This document shows, one piece after another, positions 1 to 6,580 of a stretch of DNA of 41,110 nt. Made by a program: the position numbers and the translations under genes. Under the pieces are notes generated by a model that saw nothing but the letters and a program-made list of their open reading frames with translations, was not told where the DNA came from and did no database searches. Origin of the DNA: Armatimonadota bacterium. GTDB lineage: Bacteria; Bacillota; Desulfotomaculia; Desulfotomaculales; Nap2-2B. Position 1 is the stretch's first letter. Every line of letters begins with the position of its first letter. The stretch is taken from positions 1 through 41,110 of the forward strand of contig JAIMBK010000026.1 of the NCBI GenBank assembly GCA_023511535.1, given 5' to 3'.

Positions 1-210
1 CTCTTTAATTAAGTCCTGGTGTTTTTTTACAATTTGTTCAACTTCAGATAATGTCGGCAATTCCTCATAGCTAACACCATGTTGTCGATTATCATATACG
101 ATGTCGGTAATCATTTTTTTGAAGAAATGTGTCTTATATTCAACACCTACTCCTACCATAATCACAATAATCATTACGAGCAACCCTATTTTACCTATTA
201 GCCTGTTCAT
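1..210 (-). CDS. Partial gene, membrane-anchored hypothetical protein
   Basis: An open frame starts at ATG 208-210 on the minus strand and runs off the left edge after 70 codons, so only the N-terminal part is present. A strong ribosome site (AGGAGG) lies about 8 bases upstream. The protein begins MNRLIGKIGLL and continues with one hydrophobic stretch (about residues 5-23), which looks like a signal anchor or uncleaved signal peptide, followed by a polar, Lys/Glu-rich segment. I do not recognise the family. The DNA is distinctly AT-rich compared with the rest of the window, which suggests foreign or poorly conserved DNA. Nothing in the visible part indicates a function. Confidence 0.6.
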   Translation of the reverse strand, partial: MNRLIGKIGLLVMIIVIMVGVGVEYKTHFFKKMITDIVYDNRQHGVSYEELPTLSEVEQIVKKHQDLIKE

Positions 211-249
211 ATGCCCTCCTCCTGATAATGTTCGCGAGGAGGTTCCACA

Positions 250-471
250 GTGGCTCTAATTCCCGGAAAAATTAATCCGTACGAAATAGAAAACGTTCTG
301 ACCAAGATGTTTTCTCCGGAGCGGCACAAAAGGAAGGCGAAACAGTTACCCATAGGGGAAATTATAAAGCTTCTTTTCAGGAGTTGCTGCTGGGTGGAAT
401 TCCATTCTTCTTCTTCTTCATGTCCACCCTGTAATGGATGCAAGAGCCCGGCATTTGCAAAGATTGTATGA
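250..471 (+). CDS. Possible small or degenerate ORF of unknown function
   Basis: A GTG start at 250 follows a good ribosome site (GAGGAGG, about 7 bases upstream) and opens a 73-codon frame. The first 40 residues (VALIPGKINPYEIENV and on) look protein-like, but after about residue 43 the composition becomes Ser/Cys-rich and unconvincing. In another frame the segment from about 419 to 552 also reads like protein, ending at TAA. This would fit a decayed gene with one or more frameshifts. I do not recognise either part. It could equally be chance in AT-rich DNA, so confidence is low. Confidence 0.25.
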   Translation: MALIPGKINPYEIENVLTKMFSPERHKRKAKQLPIGEIIKLLFRSCCWVEFHSSSSSCPPCNGCKSPAFAKIV

Positions 472-749
472 AGCTTATTGGCATGATAGAACAGAAATGA
501 GGCGGTTTGGAAGTAACCTAAAGTGGAATCAATTACCATTAAGTACATAAGTCATGTTCCTAACTAATAAGTTTGGCACTACCCAAAAGTTAAAGAGCAG
601 AAATGTAAAGTAAAAAGACGTGGTAAAACCTGGGGGTTAAAAGGGAAAAGCCGGTTATATGAAGGCCTTGACGGGATTCGGGAGGTATTTCATTTTATTT
701 GCGACAGAAAAGGCTTGTTATGGACATTTGAACGAAAACGGAAATAAGA
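472..749. other. AT-rich stretch without a convincing gene
   Basis: Apart from the frame-2 remnant that may extend to about 552, I see no convincing gene here. A short open frame from 659 has no clear ribosome site and runs into the antisense of the XRE gene. The stretch ends just before a plus-strand terminator-like hairpin at 760, so some plus-strand transcript may end there. Confidence 0.4.
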
Positions 750-1274
750 TTAACCGGCGGAGAGCTGTTGGCTCTCTTTTTGTTTTTTTTCAGCCTCCGC
801 AATTACGCTTTTTGGGTAGGCAATGTCAAACTGGACAGAGATCCAGTTTTTAAGGCGCTCATCGGCGCCCGACCAGAGCAGGTAAAGGGTGTCGATCATG
901 CGGTCCAGTTCGGGGTCGCCGGTGTCGGCCCGGGCGGCCGGGCGGCCGGCGGCCACGGCCAGGCCGTGTTCTTTCATTATAATATGCAAGGCGTTTACGA
1001 CGGCCCGCTCCCCGTGGCGGGCCGTCAGGGTTTTTAGCAGGTCTTTGACGGCTTCGTCGGGCGGAGTAAATATTTCCCCCTGGCCGGTCAGGAGCCAGTT
1101 TTCATTAACAAAAAATCTTAAGCAAATATGTTTTAACAGTTGCTCTGACGGATTTCTGGCGTTGTTTTCTATTTGGGAAATATGACGTTGGGATACGCCC
1201 AAGGCTTTCCCAAATTCTTCCTGATTAAGTTTTAAGGCTTTTCGTAGCTCTAATATTCTTTCCCCTACACACAA
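750..1274 (-). CDS. XRE-family transcriptional regulator
   Basis: The protein is 174 residues. Its N-terminal third is a lambda-repressor-type helix-turn-helix (about residues 5-65: ERILELRKALKLNQEEFGKA, then SQRHISQIE as the recognition helix region). The rest is an unassigned C-terminal region that may serve in oligomerisation or ligand sensing. The start is TTG at 1272-1274, with a GGGGT ribosome site about 8 bases upstream. It is transcribed away from a consensus promoter at 1304-1332 whose spacer is a perfect palindrome. The layout, a repressor divergent from a promoter with an operator followed by a small HTH gene, resembles phage or mobile-element control switches. I infer that this protein binds the palindrome and represses the divergent transcript. 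No integrase or other phage gene is visible. Confidence 0.85.
   Translation of the reverse strand: MCVGERILELRKALKLNQEEFGKALGVSQRHISQIENNARNPSEQLLKHICLRFFVNENWLLTGQGEIFTPPDEAVKDLLKTLTARHGERAVVNALHIIMKEHGLAVAAGRPAARADTGDPELDRMIDTLYLLWSGADERLKNWISVQFDIAYPKSVIAEAEKKQKESQQLSAG
760..786 (+). terminator. Rho-independent terminator overlapping the XRE gene end
   Basis: GAGAGC (760-765), a 5-base loop, GCTCTC (771-776) and a long T-rich run form a textbook plus-strand terminator. It lies inside the last codons of the minus-strand XRE gene, so the same bases encode that protein's Lys/Gln/Ser-rich C-terminus. No clear plus-strand gene feeds into it. Confidence 0.55.
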
Positions 1275-1303
1275 AAAACTTACCCCACAGTACTAAAAAA
1301 CTT

Positions 1304-1332
1304 TTGACAATAGAACTAAGTTCTATTATAAT
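1304..1332 (+). promoter_or_regulatory. Consensus sigma-A promoter with palindromic operator
   Basis: TTGACA (1304-1309) and TATAAT (1327-1332) are both perfect and are separated by exactly 17 bases. The spacer itself, ATAGAACTAAGTTCTAT (1310-1326), is a perfect inverted repeat with a central A. A dimeric repressor bound there would block RNA polymerase. The promoter points toward the frameshifted HTH gene at 1452; the XRE gene lies divergently on the other side. Confidence 0.85.
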
Positions 1333-1359
1333 ATACCCATAACCAAAGACAGATCCTCG

Positions 1360-1427
1360 CCTATTACCTTCCAGAGTGGAAGGTAATAGGTACCGGTACT
1401 GGCGGCGTCCCCACGCCCGCCAGTACC
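1360..1427 (+). promoter_or_regulatory. Two consecutive strong hairpins in the 5' leader
   Basis: The first hairpin has perfect 13-base arms, CCTATTACCTTCC (1360-1372) and its complement at 1378-1390, around a 5-base loop. The second pairs GGTACTGGCGG (1395-1405) with 1417-1427, and a further three pairs lie beyond a bulge. Neither is followed by a T-run, so these are not ordinary terminators. They lie between the operator-promoter and the ribosome site at about 1436-1447. Possible roles are mRNA stability or protein binding; this is inference. Confidence 0.6.
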
Positions 1428-1451
1428 AACCCCCCAAAGGAGGAAGGCTGC

Positions 1452-1687
1452 GTGAACAGTTCCCCCATGACACAAGGTATGACCACCAGGGAGGTCCGCG
1501 CCGAAATGGTCCGCCCTGGCGCCAAAGTCAGCGATATAGCAAAGCGGGCCGGCGTGACCCACAGCGCGGTCAGCCAGACAATCTACCAGTATGAGTACAG
1601 CCTCTATAAAGGAAGACGGGTAAGGCCTCCATTGCAAGCGCCATCGGCCGGAGAGCAAGCGAGATTCGGCCGGACGACGCCGCCTGA
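1452..1687 (+). pseudogene. Frameshifted small HTH (Ner/XRE-like) protein gene
   Basis: GTG 1452 follows AAAGGAGGAAGG. The first frame encodes a compact helix-turn-helix (TREVRAEMVRPGAKVSDIAK, then RAGVTHSAVSQTI), followed by YKGRRVRP. This frame continues to 1712 with an implausible Pro-rich tail. Shifting frame at 1629-1631 instead gives IASAIGRRASEIRPDDAA and TGA at 1685-1687. From memory of small HTH proteins in Clostridia, KGRRxRPxIAxAxGxxxxEIWPD is the usual ending, so one base appears to be missing near 1626-1630. The gene is therefore probably broken, unless this is an assembly error or a programmed frameshift. It would be the direct target of the repressible promoter at 1304. Confidence 0.7.
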
Positions 1688-1759
1688 TGCCGTCTTTCCT
1701 TTTCTTATATAATCTAACCGGATTTAGAGTAAGTATAACAAACCAGAGGGAGGGATGCA

Positions 1760-1825
1760 ATGGAAAAAAGCTGGCAGATTTTAGGCGATGAACAGGAAGT
1801 TAGTGGTTATCTGGTGGACAAATAA
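1760..1825 (+). CDS. 21-residue micro-ORF of unknown function
   Basis: ATG 1760 follows GAGGGAGGG at a plausible distance and encodes 21 residues starting MEKSWQILGDEQ before TAA. It lies directly after the frameshifted HTH gene and before the secreted-protein gene. It could be a real micropeptide, a leader, or the stub of a truncated gene. The second ATG (1856) downstream also has a good ribosome site but gives only 11 codons. I see no recognisable motif. Confidence 0.25.
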   Translation: MEKSWQILGDEQEVSGYLVDK

Positions 1826-1969
1826 CGGCCCGGCCAAGCCGGCAGGGGGAGGGCGATGCGGATATCCTGTATTGAAAGAGACGTTTTTTAAATATGTGAA
1901 AAAATCTTGAGGACAATAACTAAATTACAGGCGTTAAATTGGACCTTGTGGTGAAAGGAGGTGGATGGT

Positions 1970-2467
1970 ATGAAGAAGTGGTGGTTGTTGGGCGCCTCCG
2001 TAATCCTTGTGGCGGGTATGATCCTGCTTCTCTTCCAGGACAGCGAGGCCGGAGCAGCAACAGGTGGCGTCACTGTCCTGGGCAAGGTGAACCCCAATAT
2101 TGTGGTAAGCGTCAATACCGCCAGCATATTGCTCGAAGGGGTACCGGGTTCCACAGTTACCAGCGCCAGTCCCGTGGTGGTCAACGTCAAGTCCAATGTG
2201 GCTTACAACTTGAGCGTTATGGCGACGCAGGACTTGACGGATACTTCTACAGGTCTGACCCTGCCTATTAACCGTTTGAGCTGGGCGCCGGCAGGTACGG
2301 GAACGTGGACCGCCTTCAGCTTGGCGGACACAGCCATCGCCACCAATGAACCCAGGACTTTAGGAACAGGGAAAGACTATAGCTTCGATTACCAGTTCAC
2401 CATTGACCTCGATGACCCGTTAGGTAGCTACACCACGGATATTGTCTATACGGCCGTGGCCTACTAG
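1970..2467 (+). CDS. Secreted beta-rich protein, function unknown
   Basis: The ribosome site AAAGGAGG at 1954-1961 fits the ATG at 1970 (spacing 8) better than an in-frame GTG at 1961. The 165-residue product has a signal peptide (KKWWLLGASVILVAGMILLL, ending near residue 28). The mature part is rich in Thr/Ser/Val with no cysteine, typical of a beta-sandwich surface protein. The C-terminus (GSYTTDIVYTAVAY) resembles the closing strands of WxL-like or TasA-like surface domains, but no WxL motif is visible. The next gene encodes a DUF916-like membrane protein, and in WxL clusters such proteins sit beside the surface proteins they bind. I infer a secreted partner of that protein; the exact family is not established. 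Confidence 0.7.
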   Translation: MKKWWLLGASVILVAGMILLLFQDSEAGAATGGVTVLGKVNPNIVVSVNTASILLEGVPGSTVTSASPVVVNVKSNVAYNLSVMATQDLTDTSTGLTLPINRLSWAPAGTGTWTAFSLADTAIATNEPRTLGTGKDYSFDYQFTIDLDDPLGSYTTDIVYTAVAY

Positions 2468-2652
2468 TCCGTGCAACCGGCGCAGGGATTGCTATTCGGC
2501 CAAAGGGGCAAACCGGGCAACAAGAGGCAACAGTCCTGCAGGCAGAGGTCGGAGCTTTTGCAGCTTGCTTCCTTAAATCTTAGCGATCTCTTCTGCTTGG
2601 GCAACGGGTAATGCCTGACTGATGTTACGGGTGGCGGGACGGAGGGCTGGCG
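2468..2652 (+). other. Intergenic spacer without an assigned element
   Basis: The spacer contains GGGGCAAACC at about 2502, which recalls one strand of c-di-GMP-I riboswitches, but the matching GGACGCAAAGCC and GGTAGGTAGC parts are missing. No gene and no clear terminator are seen. Confidence 0.3.
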
Positions 2653-4011
2653 TTGAAGAACCTGGAACGGAAAGCGCTTTTCTTTTTTCTAAGTTTATTT
2701 TCCTGGCTGCTGTTCAGCCCAACGGCCTATGCGGAAGTAAGTCTGGGACTTACGCCGGCCAAGGTGGAGCTGTCTTTGGCCGAAGGCGAAGAGAGCAGTG
2801 GAGAAATAACCGTGGTCAACGAAGGCAGCGTGCCTCTGGAAGTAAGCTTCTACGTTCGTGATTATTATTTTGAAGACGACGGCAAGATCGTTTTTACCGA
2901 AGGTCAGGAAAATAGATGGGCGGCCAGCAAGTGGCTTGAAGTTGGGCAAGCGTCCGGCCGCATTTCCCCGGGCGCAAGGATCAGGCTTCCCTACCGGGTA
3001 CGTGTGCCACCAGATGCCGAGCCCGGCAGCCATTGGGCGGTCATCTTTGCCGAAGGCAGGGCCATAGGGGACAATATACACGCCTCTTCATTGGGGGTTC
3101 GGGCGGGAGCAGTGGCGCTGGTCACTGTTCCCGGAAAGGTAATTGTCAAGGGAGAAATACTCGACTTCCGTGTCCCTGCAGTCGGCTATAAGCAGGTTCC
3201 CGTCACCTTCAAGTTCCGCAACAGCGGCAATGTCCATATCAACCTGCGCCCCCAGATAGAGGTATTCCACAGGGGTCGGGTTATTAACCGGATACAGATG
3301 GCCGAGGTTGTTTCTTACCCACAAACCGTCCGCGAGGTAAAGGGTTACTTGCAGCTTGGGAATATCTGGGGGCTGCACGAGGCCGTGCTGAAAATCGAAC
3401 AGGAGGGGGGTACTATGGTTTACCGGGCTCCATTTATTTTGCTTCCCTGGCCGTGGATCGTGGGTGGCCTTCTTCTCATTTCTCTCCTGGCCTGGCTTAT
3501 CGTGCGCAGGAGAAGGAGACAGGCCGACCTGAGACTTGAGGAATACCCGGCTCCCGGCGAGTCGACCGCGGAGAGAGAAACGGCTGCGGTTCACCAGGCC
3601 CTGGCCATGAGGGCGGCCCTCCCGCTGTCAGCGCATCGCCCCTTCTTCCAGTCAAGGCGGCCGGATTTCACCAGGACGCTCAATATCTTGACGGAAGCCA
3701 TCGAACAGCTAAGGCAGGAAAACGCCCTGCTAAGGCGCAATCTGGAAGATCTCTCCAGCAAGGCGAGCAGCGAGCGCTGGGAAAAAGTGGTGGCAGAAAG
3801 TCTCATTGATGCCGAAACGGAAATCGAAAACGTTCGGGCCAAAACTGCGGCCAGTATAGAAAGGGCAAGCCGTGAGGCCCAAAAGCAGTTGACCGAGATC
3901 GAAAACCGGCTTAAAGAAAAGTTCAAGACATTGCTCAATGATTATAAGGCTACGCGCTTGGAGGTAGAGAAATTTTTGGACAAGCTTGGCAGTGGGGAAG
4001 GGGCAGCATAG
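2653..4011 (+). CDS. Membrane-anchored DUF916-like protein with coiled coil
   Basis: TTG 2653 follows GGAGGGC. The 452-residue protein has a signal peptide ending AYA at about residue 27. Next are two extracellular beta-sandwich regions (about 28-150 and 150-250), the first beginning VSLGLTPAKVELSLAEGEES and resembling DUF916/WxL-interacting and fimbrial-chaperone-like folds. A transmembrane helix follows (about 260-282, PWPWIVGGLLLISLLAWLIV) with a basic stop-transfer (RRRRRQ). The cytoplasmic region of about 165 residues ends in a long Glu/Lys/Arg-rich coiled coil (about 340-445). DUF916 proteins normally have only a short tail, so this cytoplasmic coiled coil is unusual. The CheX-like gene starts at the base after the stop, which suggests translational coupling. 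The protein may link a surface structure to a cytoplasmic partner (inference). Confidence 0.7.
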   Translation: MKNLERKALFFFLSLFSWLLFSPTAYAEVSLGLTPAKVELSLAEGEESSGEITVVNEGSVPLEVSFYVRDYYFEDDGKIVFTEGQENRWAASKWLEVGQASGRISPGARIRLPYRVRVPPDAEPGSHWAVIFAEGRAIGDNIHASSLGVRAGAVALVTVPGKVIVKGEILDFRVPAVGYKQVPVTFKFRNSGNVHINLRPQIEVFHRGRVINRIQMAEVVSYPQTVREVKGYLQLGNIWGLHEAVLKIEQEGGTMVYRAPFILLPWPWIVGGLLLISLLAWLIVRRRRRQADLRLEEYPAPGESTAERETAAVHQALAMRAALPLSAHRPFFQSRRPDFTRTLNILTEAIEQLRQENALLRRNLEDLSSKASSERWEKVVAESLIDAETEIENVRAKTAASIERASREAQKQLTEIENRLKEKFKTLLNDYKATRLEVEKFLDKLGSGEGAA

Positions 4012-4512
4012 ATGAGGGCGGAGATAATTACTCCTTTCATTGAAGGGAAGATAATTACTCCTTTCATTGAAGGGATGGTGAAGGTTTTCCAAGAGGAATT
4101 GGCCATAGCCTGCCAAAAGAAAAGCGTTTCTTTCCACTATGTCCACGTGACCTGGCATGAGGTAAACGTGCTGATAGACATTAAGGGTGCGTTGGAAGCG
4201 GCGGTTGTCTACGGCATGGAGAAAGATACGGCTTGCACCCTGGCGGGGGCCTTCCACAAAAATAAATCCTTCCGGGGATACTGCTACGAAGTAGAAGATT
4301 CGGTCAAAGAATTATTTAACATTGTTAGCGGGCAAGCCTTAAAAACGTTGGAGAGCAAAGGTTTAGCCTGTACCCAGCCGGGGCCGCCGTCCGTCATCTT
4401 AGGGCGCCTGCGTGTCGTCCCTGTAGTAAGCCGTCCCCAACTAGCGGTGGTCATGAATACGCCTGCTGGCGAGGTCCGGCTGAGCGTGTCAATGGCGGAC
4501 AAGGCCGACTGA
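4012..4512 (+). CDS. CheX-type response-regulator phosphatase homologue
   Basis: The 166-residue protein has the CheC/CheX fold signature, starting with the helix TPFIEGMVKVFQEEL. The phosphatase motif is complete: D96, E100, N103 in DSVKELFN, then P126 exactly 22 residues after N103 (D/S-x3-E-x2-N-x22-P). In CheX and CheC the Glu and Asn dephosphorylate CheY-P. It follows the DUF916-like gene with no gap. No cheY, cheA or flagellar gene is in the window, so the target is unknown; a chemoreceptor lies 14 kb away. A perfect 27-bp tandem duplication near the start repeats nine residues (IITPFIEGK/M) and leaves the frame intact. Family assignment is by motif and length; sequence similarity outside the motif is modest by eye. 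Confidence 0.7.
   Translation: MRAEIITPFIEGKIITPFIEGMVKVFQEELAIACQKKSVSFHYVHVTWHEVNVLIDIKGALEAAVVYGMEKDTACTLAGAFHKNKSFRGYCYEVEDSVKELFNIVSGQALKTLESKGLACTQPGPPSVILGRLRVVPVVSRPQLAVVMNTPAGEVRLSVSMADKAD
4022..4075 (+). repeat. Perfect 27-bp tandem duplication in the CheX-like gene
   Basis: Two identical 27-base units (4022-4048 and 4049-4075) encode IITPFIEG twice in frame. The absence of any mismatch suggests a recent duplication. The bases on both sides do not extend the repeat. Confidence 0.95.
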
Positions 4513-4762
4513 TAAGCTGTCTTCCTTCGCGCCTTTCGCTTTTCCCCCATGATCGTAGCGCAGTAAGTAACCACCAGGAAGGGGATCGTGTTGTCAAGTG
4601 TTAATGCCTGCGTGAAGGCCGACGAGAAGGAACATAGCGGAATGCCCCGCGATTCTCCACCACCACGAGCGCTTCGAAAGGCAAAACGCAAAGCAGTGCG
4701 GTTTTGCCCTGCTTCCTTATTTTTCTTTGTAATGTTCCGTCTTTCGAAGGGGTGAAGAAAAC
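4513..4762 (+). other. Intergenic region with a hairpin at 4680-4708
   Basis: No gene is seen. GGCAAAAC (4680-4687) can pair with GTTTTGCC (4701-4708), extended by GC pairs across a small bulge. A T-rich stretch follows after about 8 bases (around 4717-4729). This could be a weak terminator for the upstream genes or part of the HEAT gene leader. CTTTCGAAG-like sequences flank it on both sides. Confidence 0.4.
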
Positions 4763-5365
4763 TTGAAGGATCATCAGGTTCGGGAACTCATCAAGGTTTT
4801 ATTTTCTCACCCGGAAGAACGGGAAAGGTGTTCGGCGGCTTTGGAACTCTGTGCCTGTACCCGGGATGACGTCGTGGAAAGCCTGGTCGAGGGAATCAGA
4901 AGAGAAAAAAGCCGCCCGGTGCAGGAGGCCATTGTAACTACCTTGCTCACCATTGGTACGGAGGCTGTGGTAAAAGGATGCGCTGAGCTCTTGCGCAGTG
5001 AAGACGACTACGTAAGAAATGCGGCGGTAGAAATACTGCGGTTGTTGCAACGCACATCGCTGGGGGTGGCCGGGAAACTCTTGCGGGACCCCGACCCGGA
5101 CGTCCGGCTGTTTGCCGTGAACGTTCTGGGGGAACTAAAGGTAAAAGAGGCGGCGGAACTTCTGCGCCGGGCTGCGGAAGAGGATGAGAATATCGATGTG
5201 GTAGCCGCGGCGGCGGAGTATCTGGGTGAAATGGGCTTTGTAGGGGGTACCGCTCAGCGAGCACAGGAGGGAGGCGCTTGCCGAGCAAGTCAAAGAAGCA
5301 AGGGAAGAATACAAGCGAGGAGAAGTGCGTCGGGGTACAGTAGAAGATCTTTTAAGAGAGATTGA
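4763..5365 (+). CDS. HEAT-repeat protein, apparent frameshift near 3' end
   Basis: TTG 4763 follows AGGGGTGA. About 160 residues of repeated helical hairpins (for example LIKVLFSHPEERERCSAALE, VQEAIVTTLLTIG, DPDPDVRLFAVNVLGELKV) indicate a HEAT/PBS-lyase-type scaffold that binds protein partners. The frame continues to a TGA at 5363-5365 with a Ser/Arg-rich tail that does not look like this family. Dropping one G from the GGGGG run at 5243-5247 joins a second frame reading REALAEQVKEAREEYKRGEV and on to ...ENAYLG with TAA at 5388-5390. That downstream frame has no start codon of its own before it, so it is best explained as the true C-terminus. The intact product would have about 208 residues. 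The cause could be mutation, sequencing error or slippage. Confidence 0.65.
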   Translation: MKDHQVRELIKVLFSHPEERERCSAALELCACTRDDVVESLVEGIRREKSRPVQEAIVTTLLTIGTEAVVKGCAELLRSEDDYVRNAAVEILRLLQRTSLGVAGKLLRDPDPDVRLFAVNVLGELKVKEAAELLRRAAEEDENIDVVAAAAEYLGEMGFVGGTAQRAQEGGACRASQRSKGRIQARRSASGYSRRSFKRD

Positions 5366-5403
5366 GAATGAGAACGCTTATCTGGGGTAAAACTTTCCTC
5401 AGG

Positions 5404-6456
5404 TCATTTTAACTCCTTTTCTGGTTTATATGTAATATTTTGGACTGCCTTTTCGGCAAAACTGTTTTCCACCGCTTGCGCGTAGGGTACCGGCCCCGGG
5501 ATTTCTTTGGCGTCCAGGAAAAGGCCCAGGAATTGTTCGTATTTGTCCCGGGTGATGACCGGGCTTTCCGCCCAAACGTTGAGCTTCTTGTATTTTTCAA
5601 TTTCCATTTTAATGGCGTCTTTGTCTTTTGGCTGGGAATGCTGTTCAATCAACTGGCAGATTTCGGCTGCATCTTGATGCCGGAGCCAGAGCAGGGCTTT
5701 GTAAATGGCGTTGATAAAGCGTTGGAGCACGTCGGGATGGGCTTTTAGATAGCCCTCCGGCGCTAAGTAAGCCAATACCGGCAAATCCCCGCTTTCTTCC
5801 CCCAGCGAGGCCACTATTTTCCCCAGCCCCGTTTTTTCGGCGTCCGTCGCTTCCGGTTCCGCCAGCAAGATGTAATCCCCCGTTCCGGCTTTAAACGCGC
5901 CGATCTGCAAGGAGGCGGGGATGTTCGTAAAAAGGGTTACCTGCCGGGTGGGCGTCAACCCGTATTTGGCGAGCACTCCTTTGAAAATCACCGTTTCCCT
6001 GCTTCCCGGCGGGCCGGTAATCACCGTTTGATCTTTCAAATCGGTCCACGCAAAGGTTTTCTCTTGGGTTTTTTCCTGTTTTCTGGCCACCAGAAAGGTT
6101 TGTTCCCTTTTGGTCAGGGCGCCGAAGGCGACCAGTTTTTCCTGGTGATCCGTCCGGGCGTAAATCGCCTGTTCCAGACCGGTTAAGAGAATGTCTCCTC
6201 TTCCCGATTTTAAAGCGTGCAGCAGAACGTTTTCCGAAGCGACCGTGGTGATTTCTACATTTAGTTTTTCTTCCTTAAAAAAGCCGTTCCAGAGGGCAAC
6301 GTATTGGGGCAAATACAAAAGAGAATGTTTATCTTGAACAATTTTCACGGTGGCCGGCTTTTTAATTTGTCCCTCCCATTTTTTCAGGTAAAAAGAAAAA
6401 GCCAGGCTGAAACCTAAAATTAGCAACACAGGCAGCAGCCAGGATCTCTGCTTCAT
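5404..6456 (-). CDS. ABC-type substrate-binding protein, NMT1/SsuA-like
   Basis: The 350-residue protein has an N-terminal hydrophobic helix (SWLLPVLLILGFSLAFSFYL) and then a periplasmic-binding-protein type 2 fold of the NMT1/THI5/SsuA class. Typical segments are LYLPQYVALWNGFFKEEKLN, ALKSGRGDILLTG and GPPGSRETVIFKGVL. Members bind sulfonates, nitrate or pyrimidine precursors for an ABC importer. There is no lipobox cysteine after the hydrophobic segment, so it is probably held by an uncleaved anchor. No permease or ATPase gene is adjacent, so it is an orphan and its ligand cannot be assigned. The start ATG has GGGAGGG about 9 bases upstream. It is divergent from the membrane-protein gene at 6581. 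Confidence 0.8.
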   Translation of the reverse strand: MKQRSWLLPVLLILGFSLAFSFYLKKWEGQIKKPATVKIVQDKHSLLYLPQYVALWNGFFKEEKLNVEITTVASENVLLHALKSGRGDILLTGLEQAIYARTDHQEKLVAFGALTKREQTFLVARKQEKTQEKTFAWTDLKDQTVITGPPGSRETVIFKGVLAKYGLTPTRQVTLFTNIPASLQIGAFKAGTGDYILLAEPEATDAEKTGLGKIVASLGEESGDLPVLAYLAPEGYLKAHPDVLQRFINAIYKALLWLRHQDAAEICQLIEQHSQPKDKDAIKMEIEKYKKLNVWAESPVITRDKYEQFLGLFLDAKEIPGPVPYAQAVENSFAEKAVQNITYKPEKELK

Positions 6457-6580
6457 ATTACCATTCCCTCCCTTAATCCAATATATTATTTTCGTTTAAT
6501 TTTCATTCCGGATGGTGATCATATTTCCATTGGATCCGGCATAAAATTAAACAAAGGTTGTCCACCAGGAGGGGATGGTT

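Noticed and set aside
207-548. 113-codon minus-strand frame at the left edge
   Set aside because: No ribosome site; it includes a poly-Glu run from a CTT/TTC microsatellite and overlaps better candidates.
600-680. Cobalamin-riboswitch-like sequence (AAAAGGGAAAAGCCGGTT)
   Set aside because: Only one short box resembles the consensus and the rest of the fold is missing.
1856-1891. 11-codon ORF with a good ribosome site
   Set aside because: Too short and without conservation evidence to support a gene call.
2490-2620. Possible c-di-GMP-I riboswitch before the DUF916-like gene (GGGGCAAACC)
   Set aside because: The second and third conserved parts (GGACGCAAAGCC and GGTAGGTAGC-like) are absent and no matching stems form.
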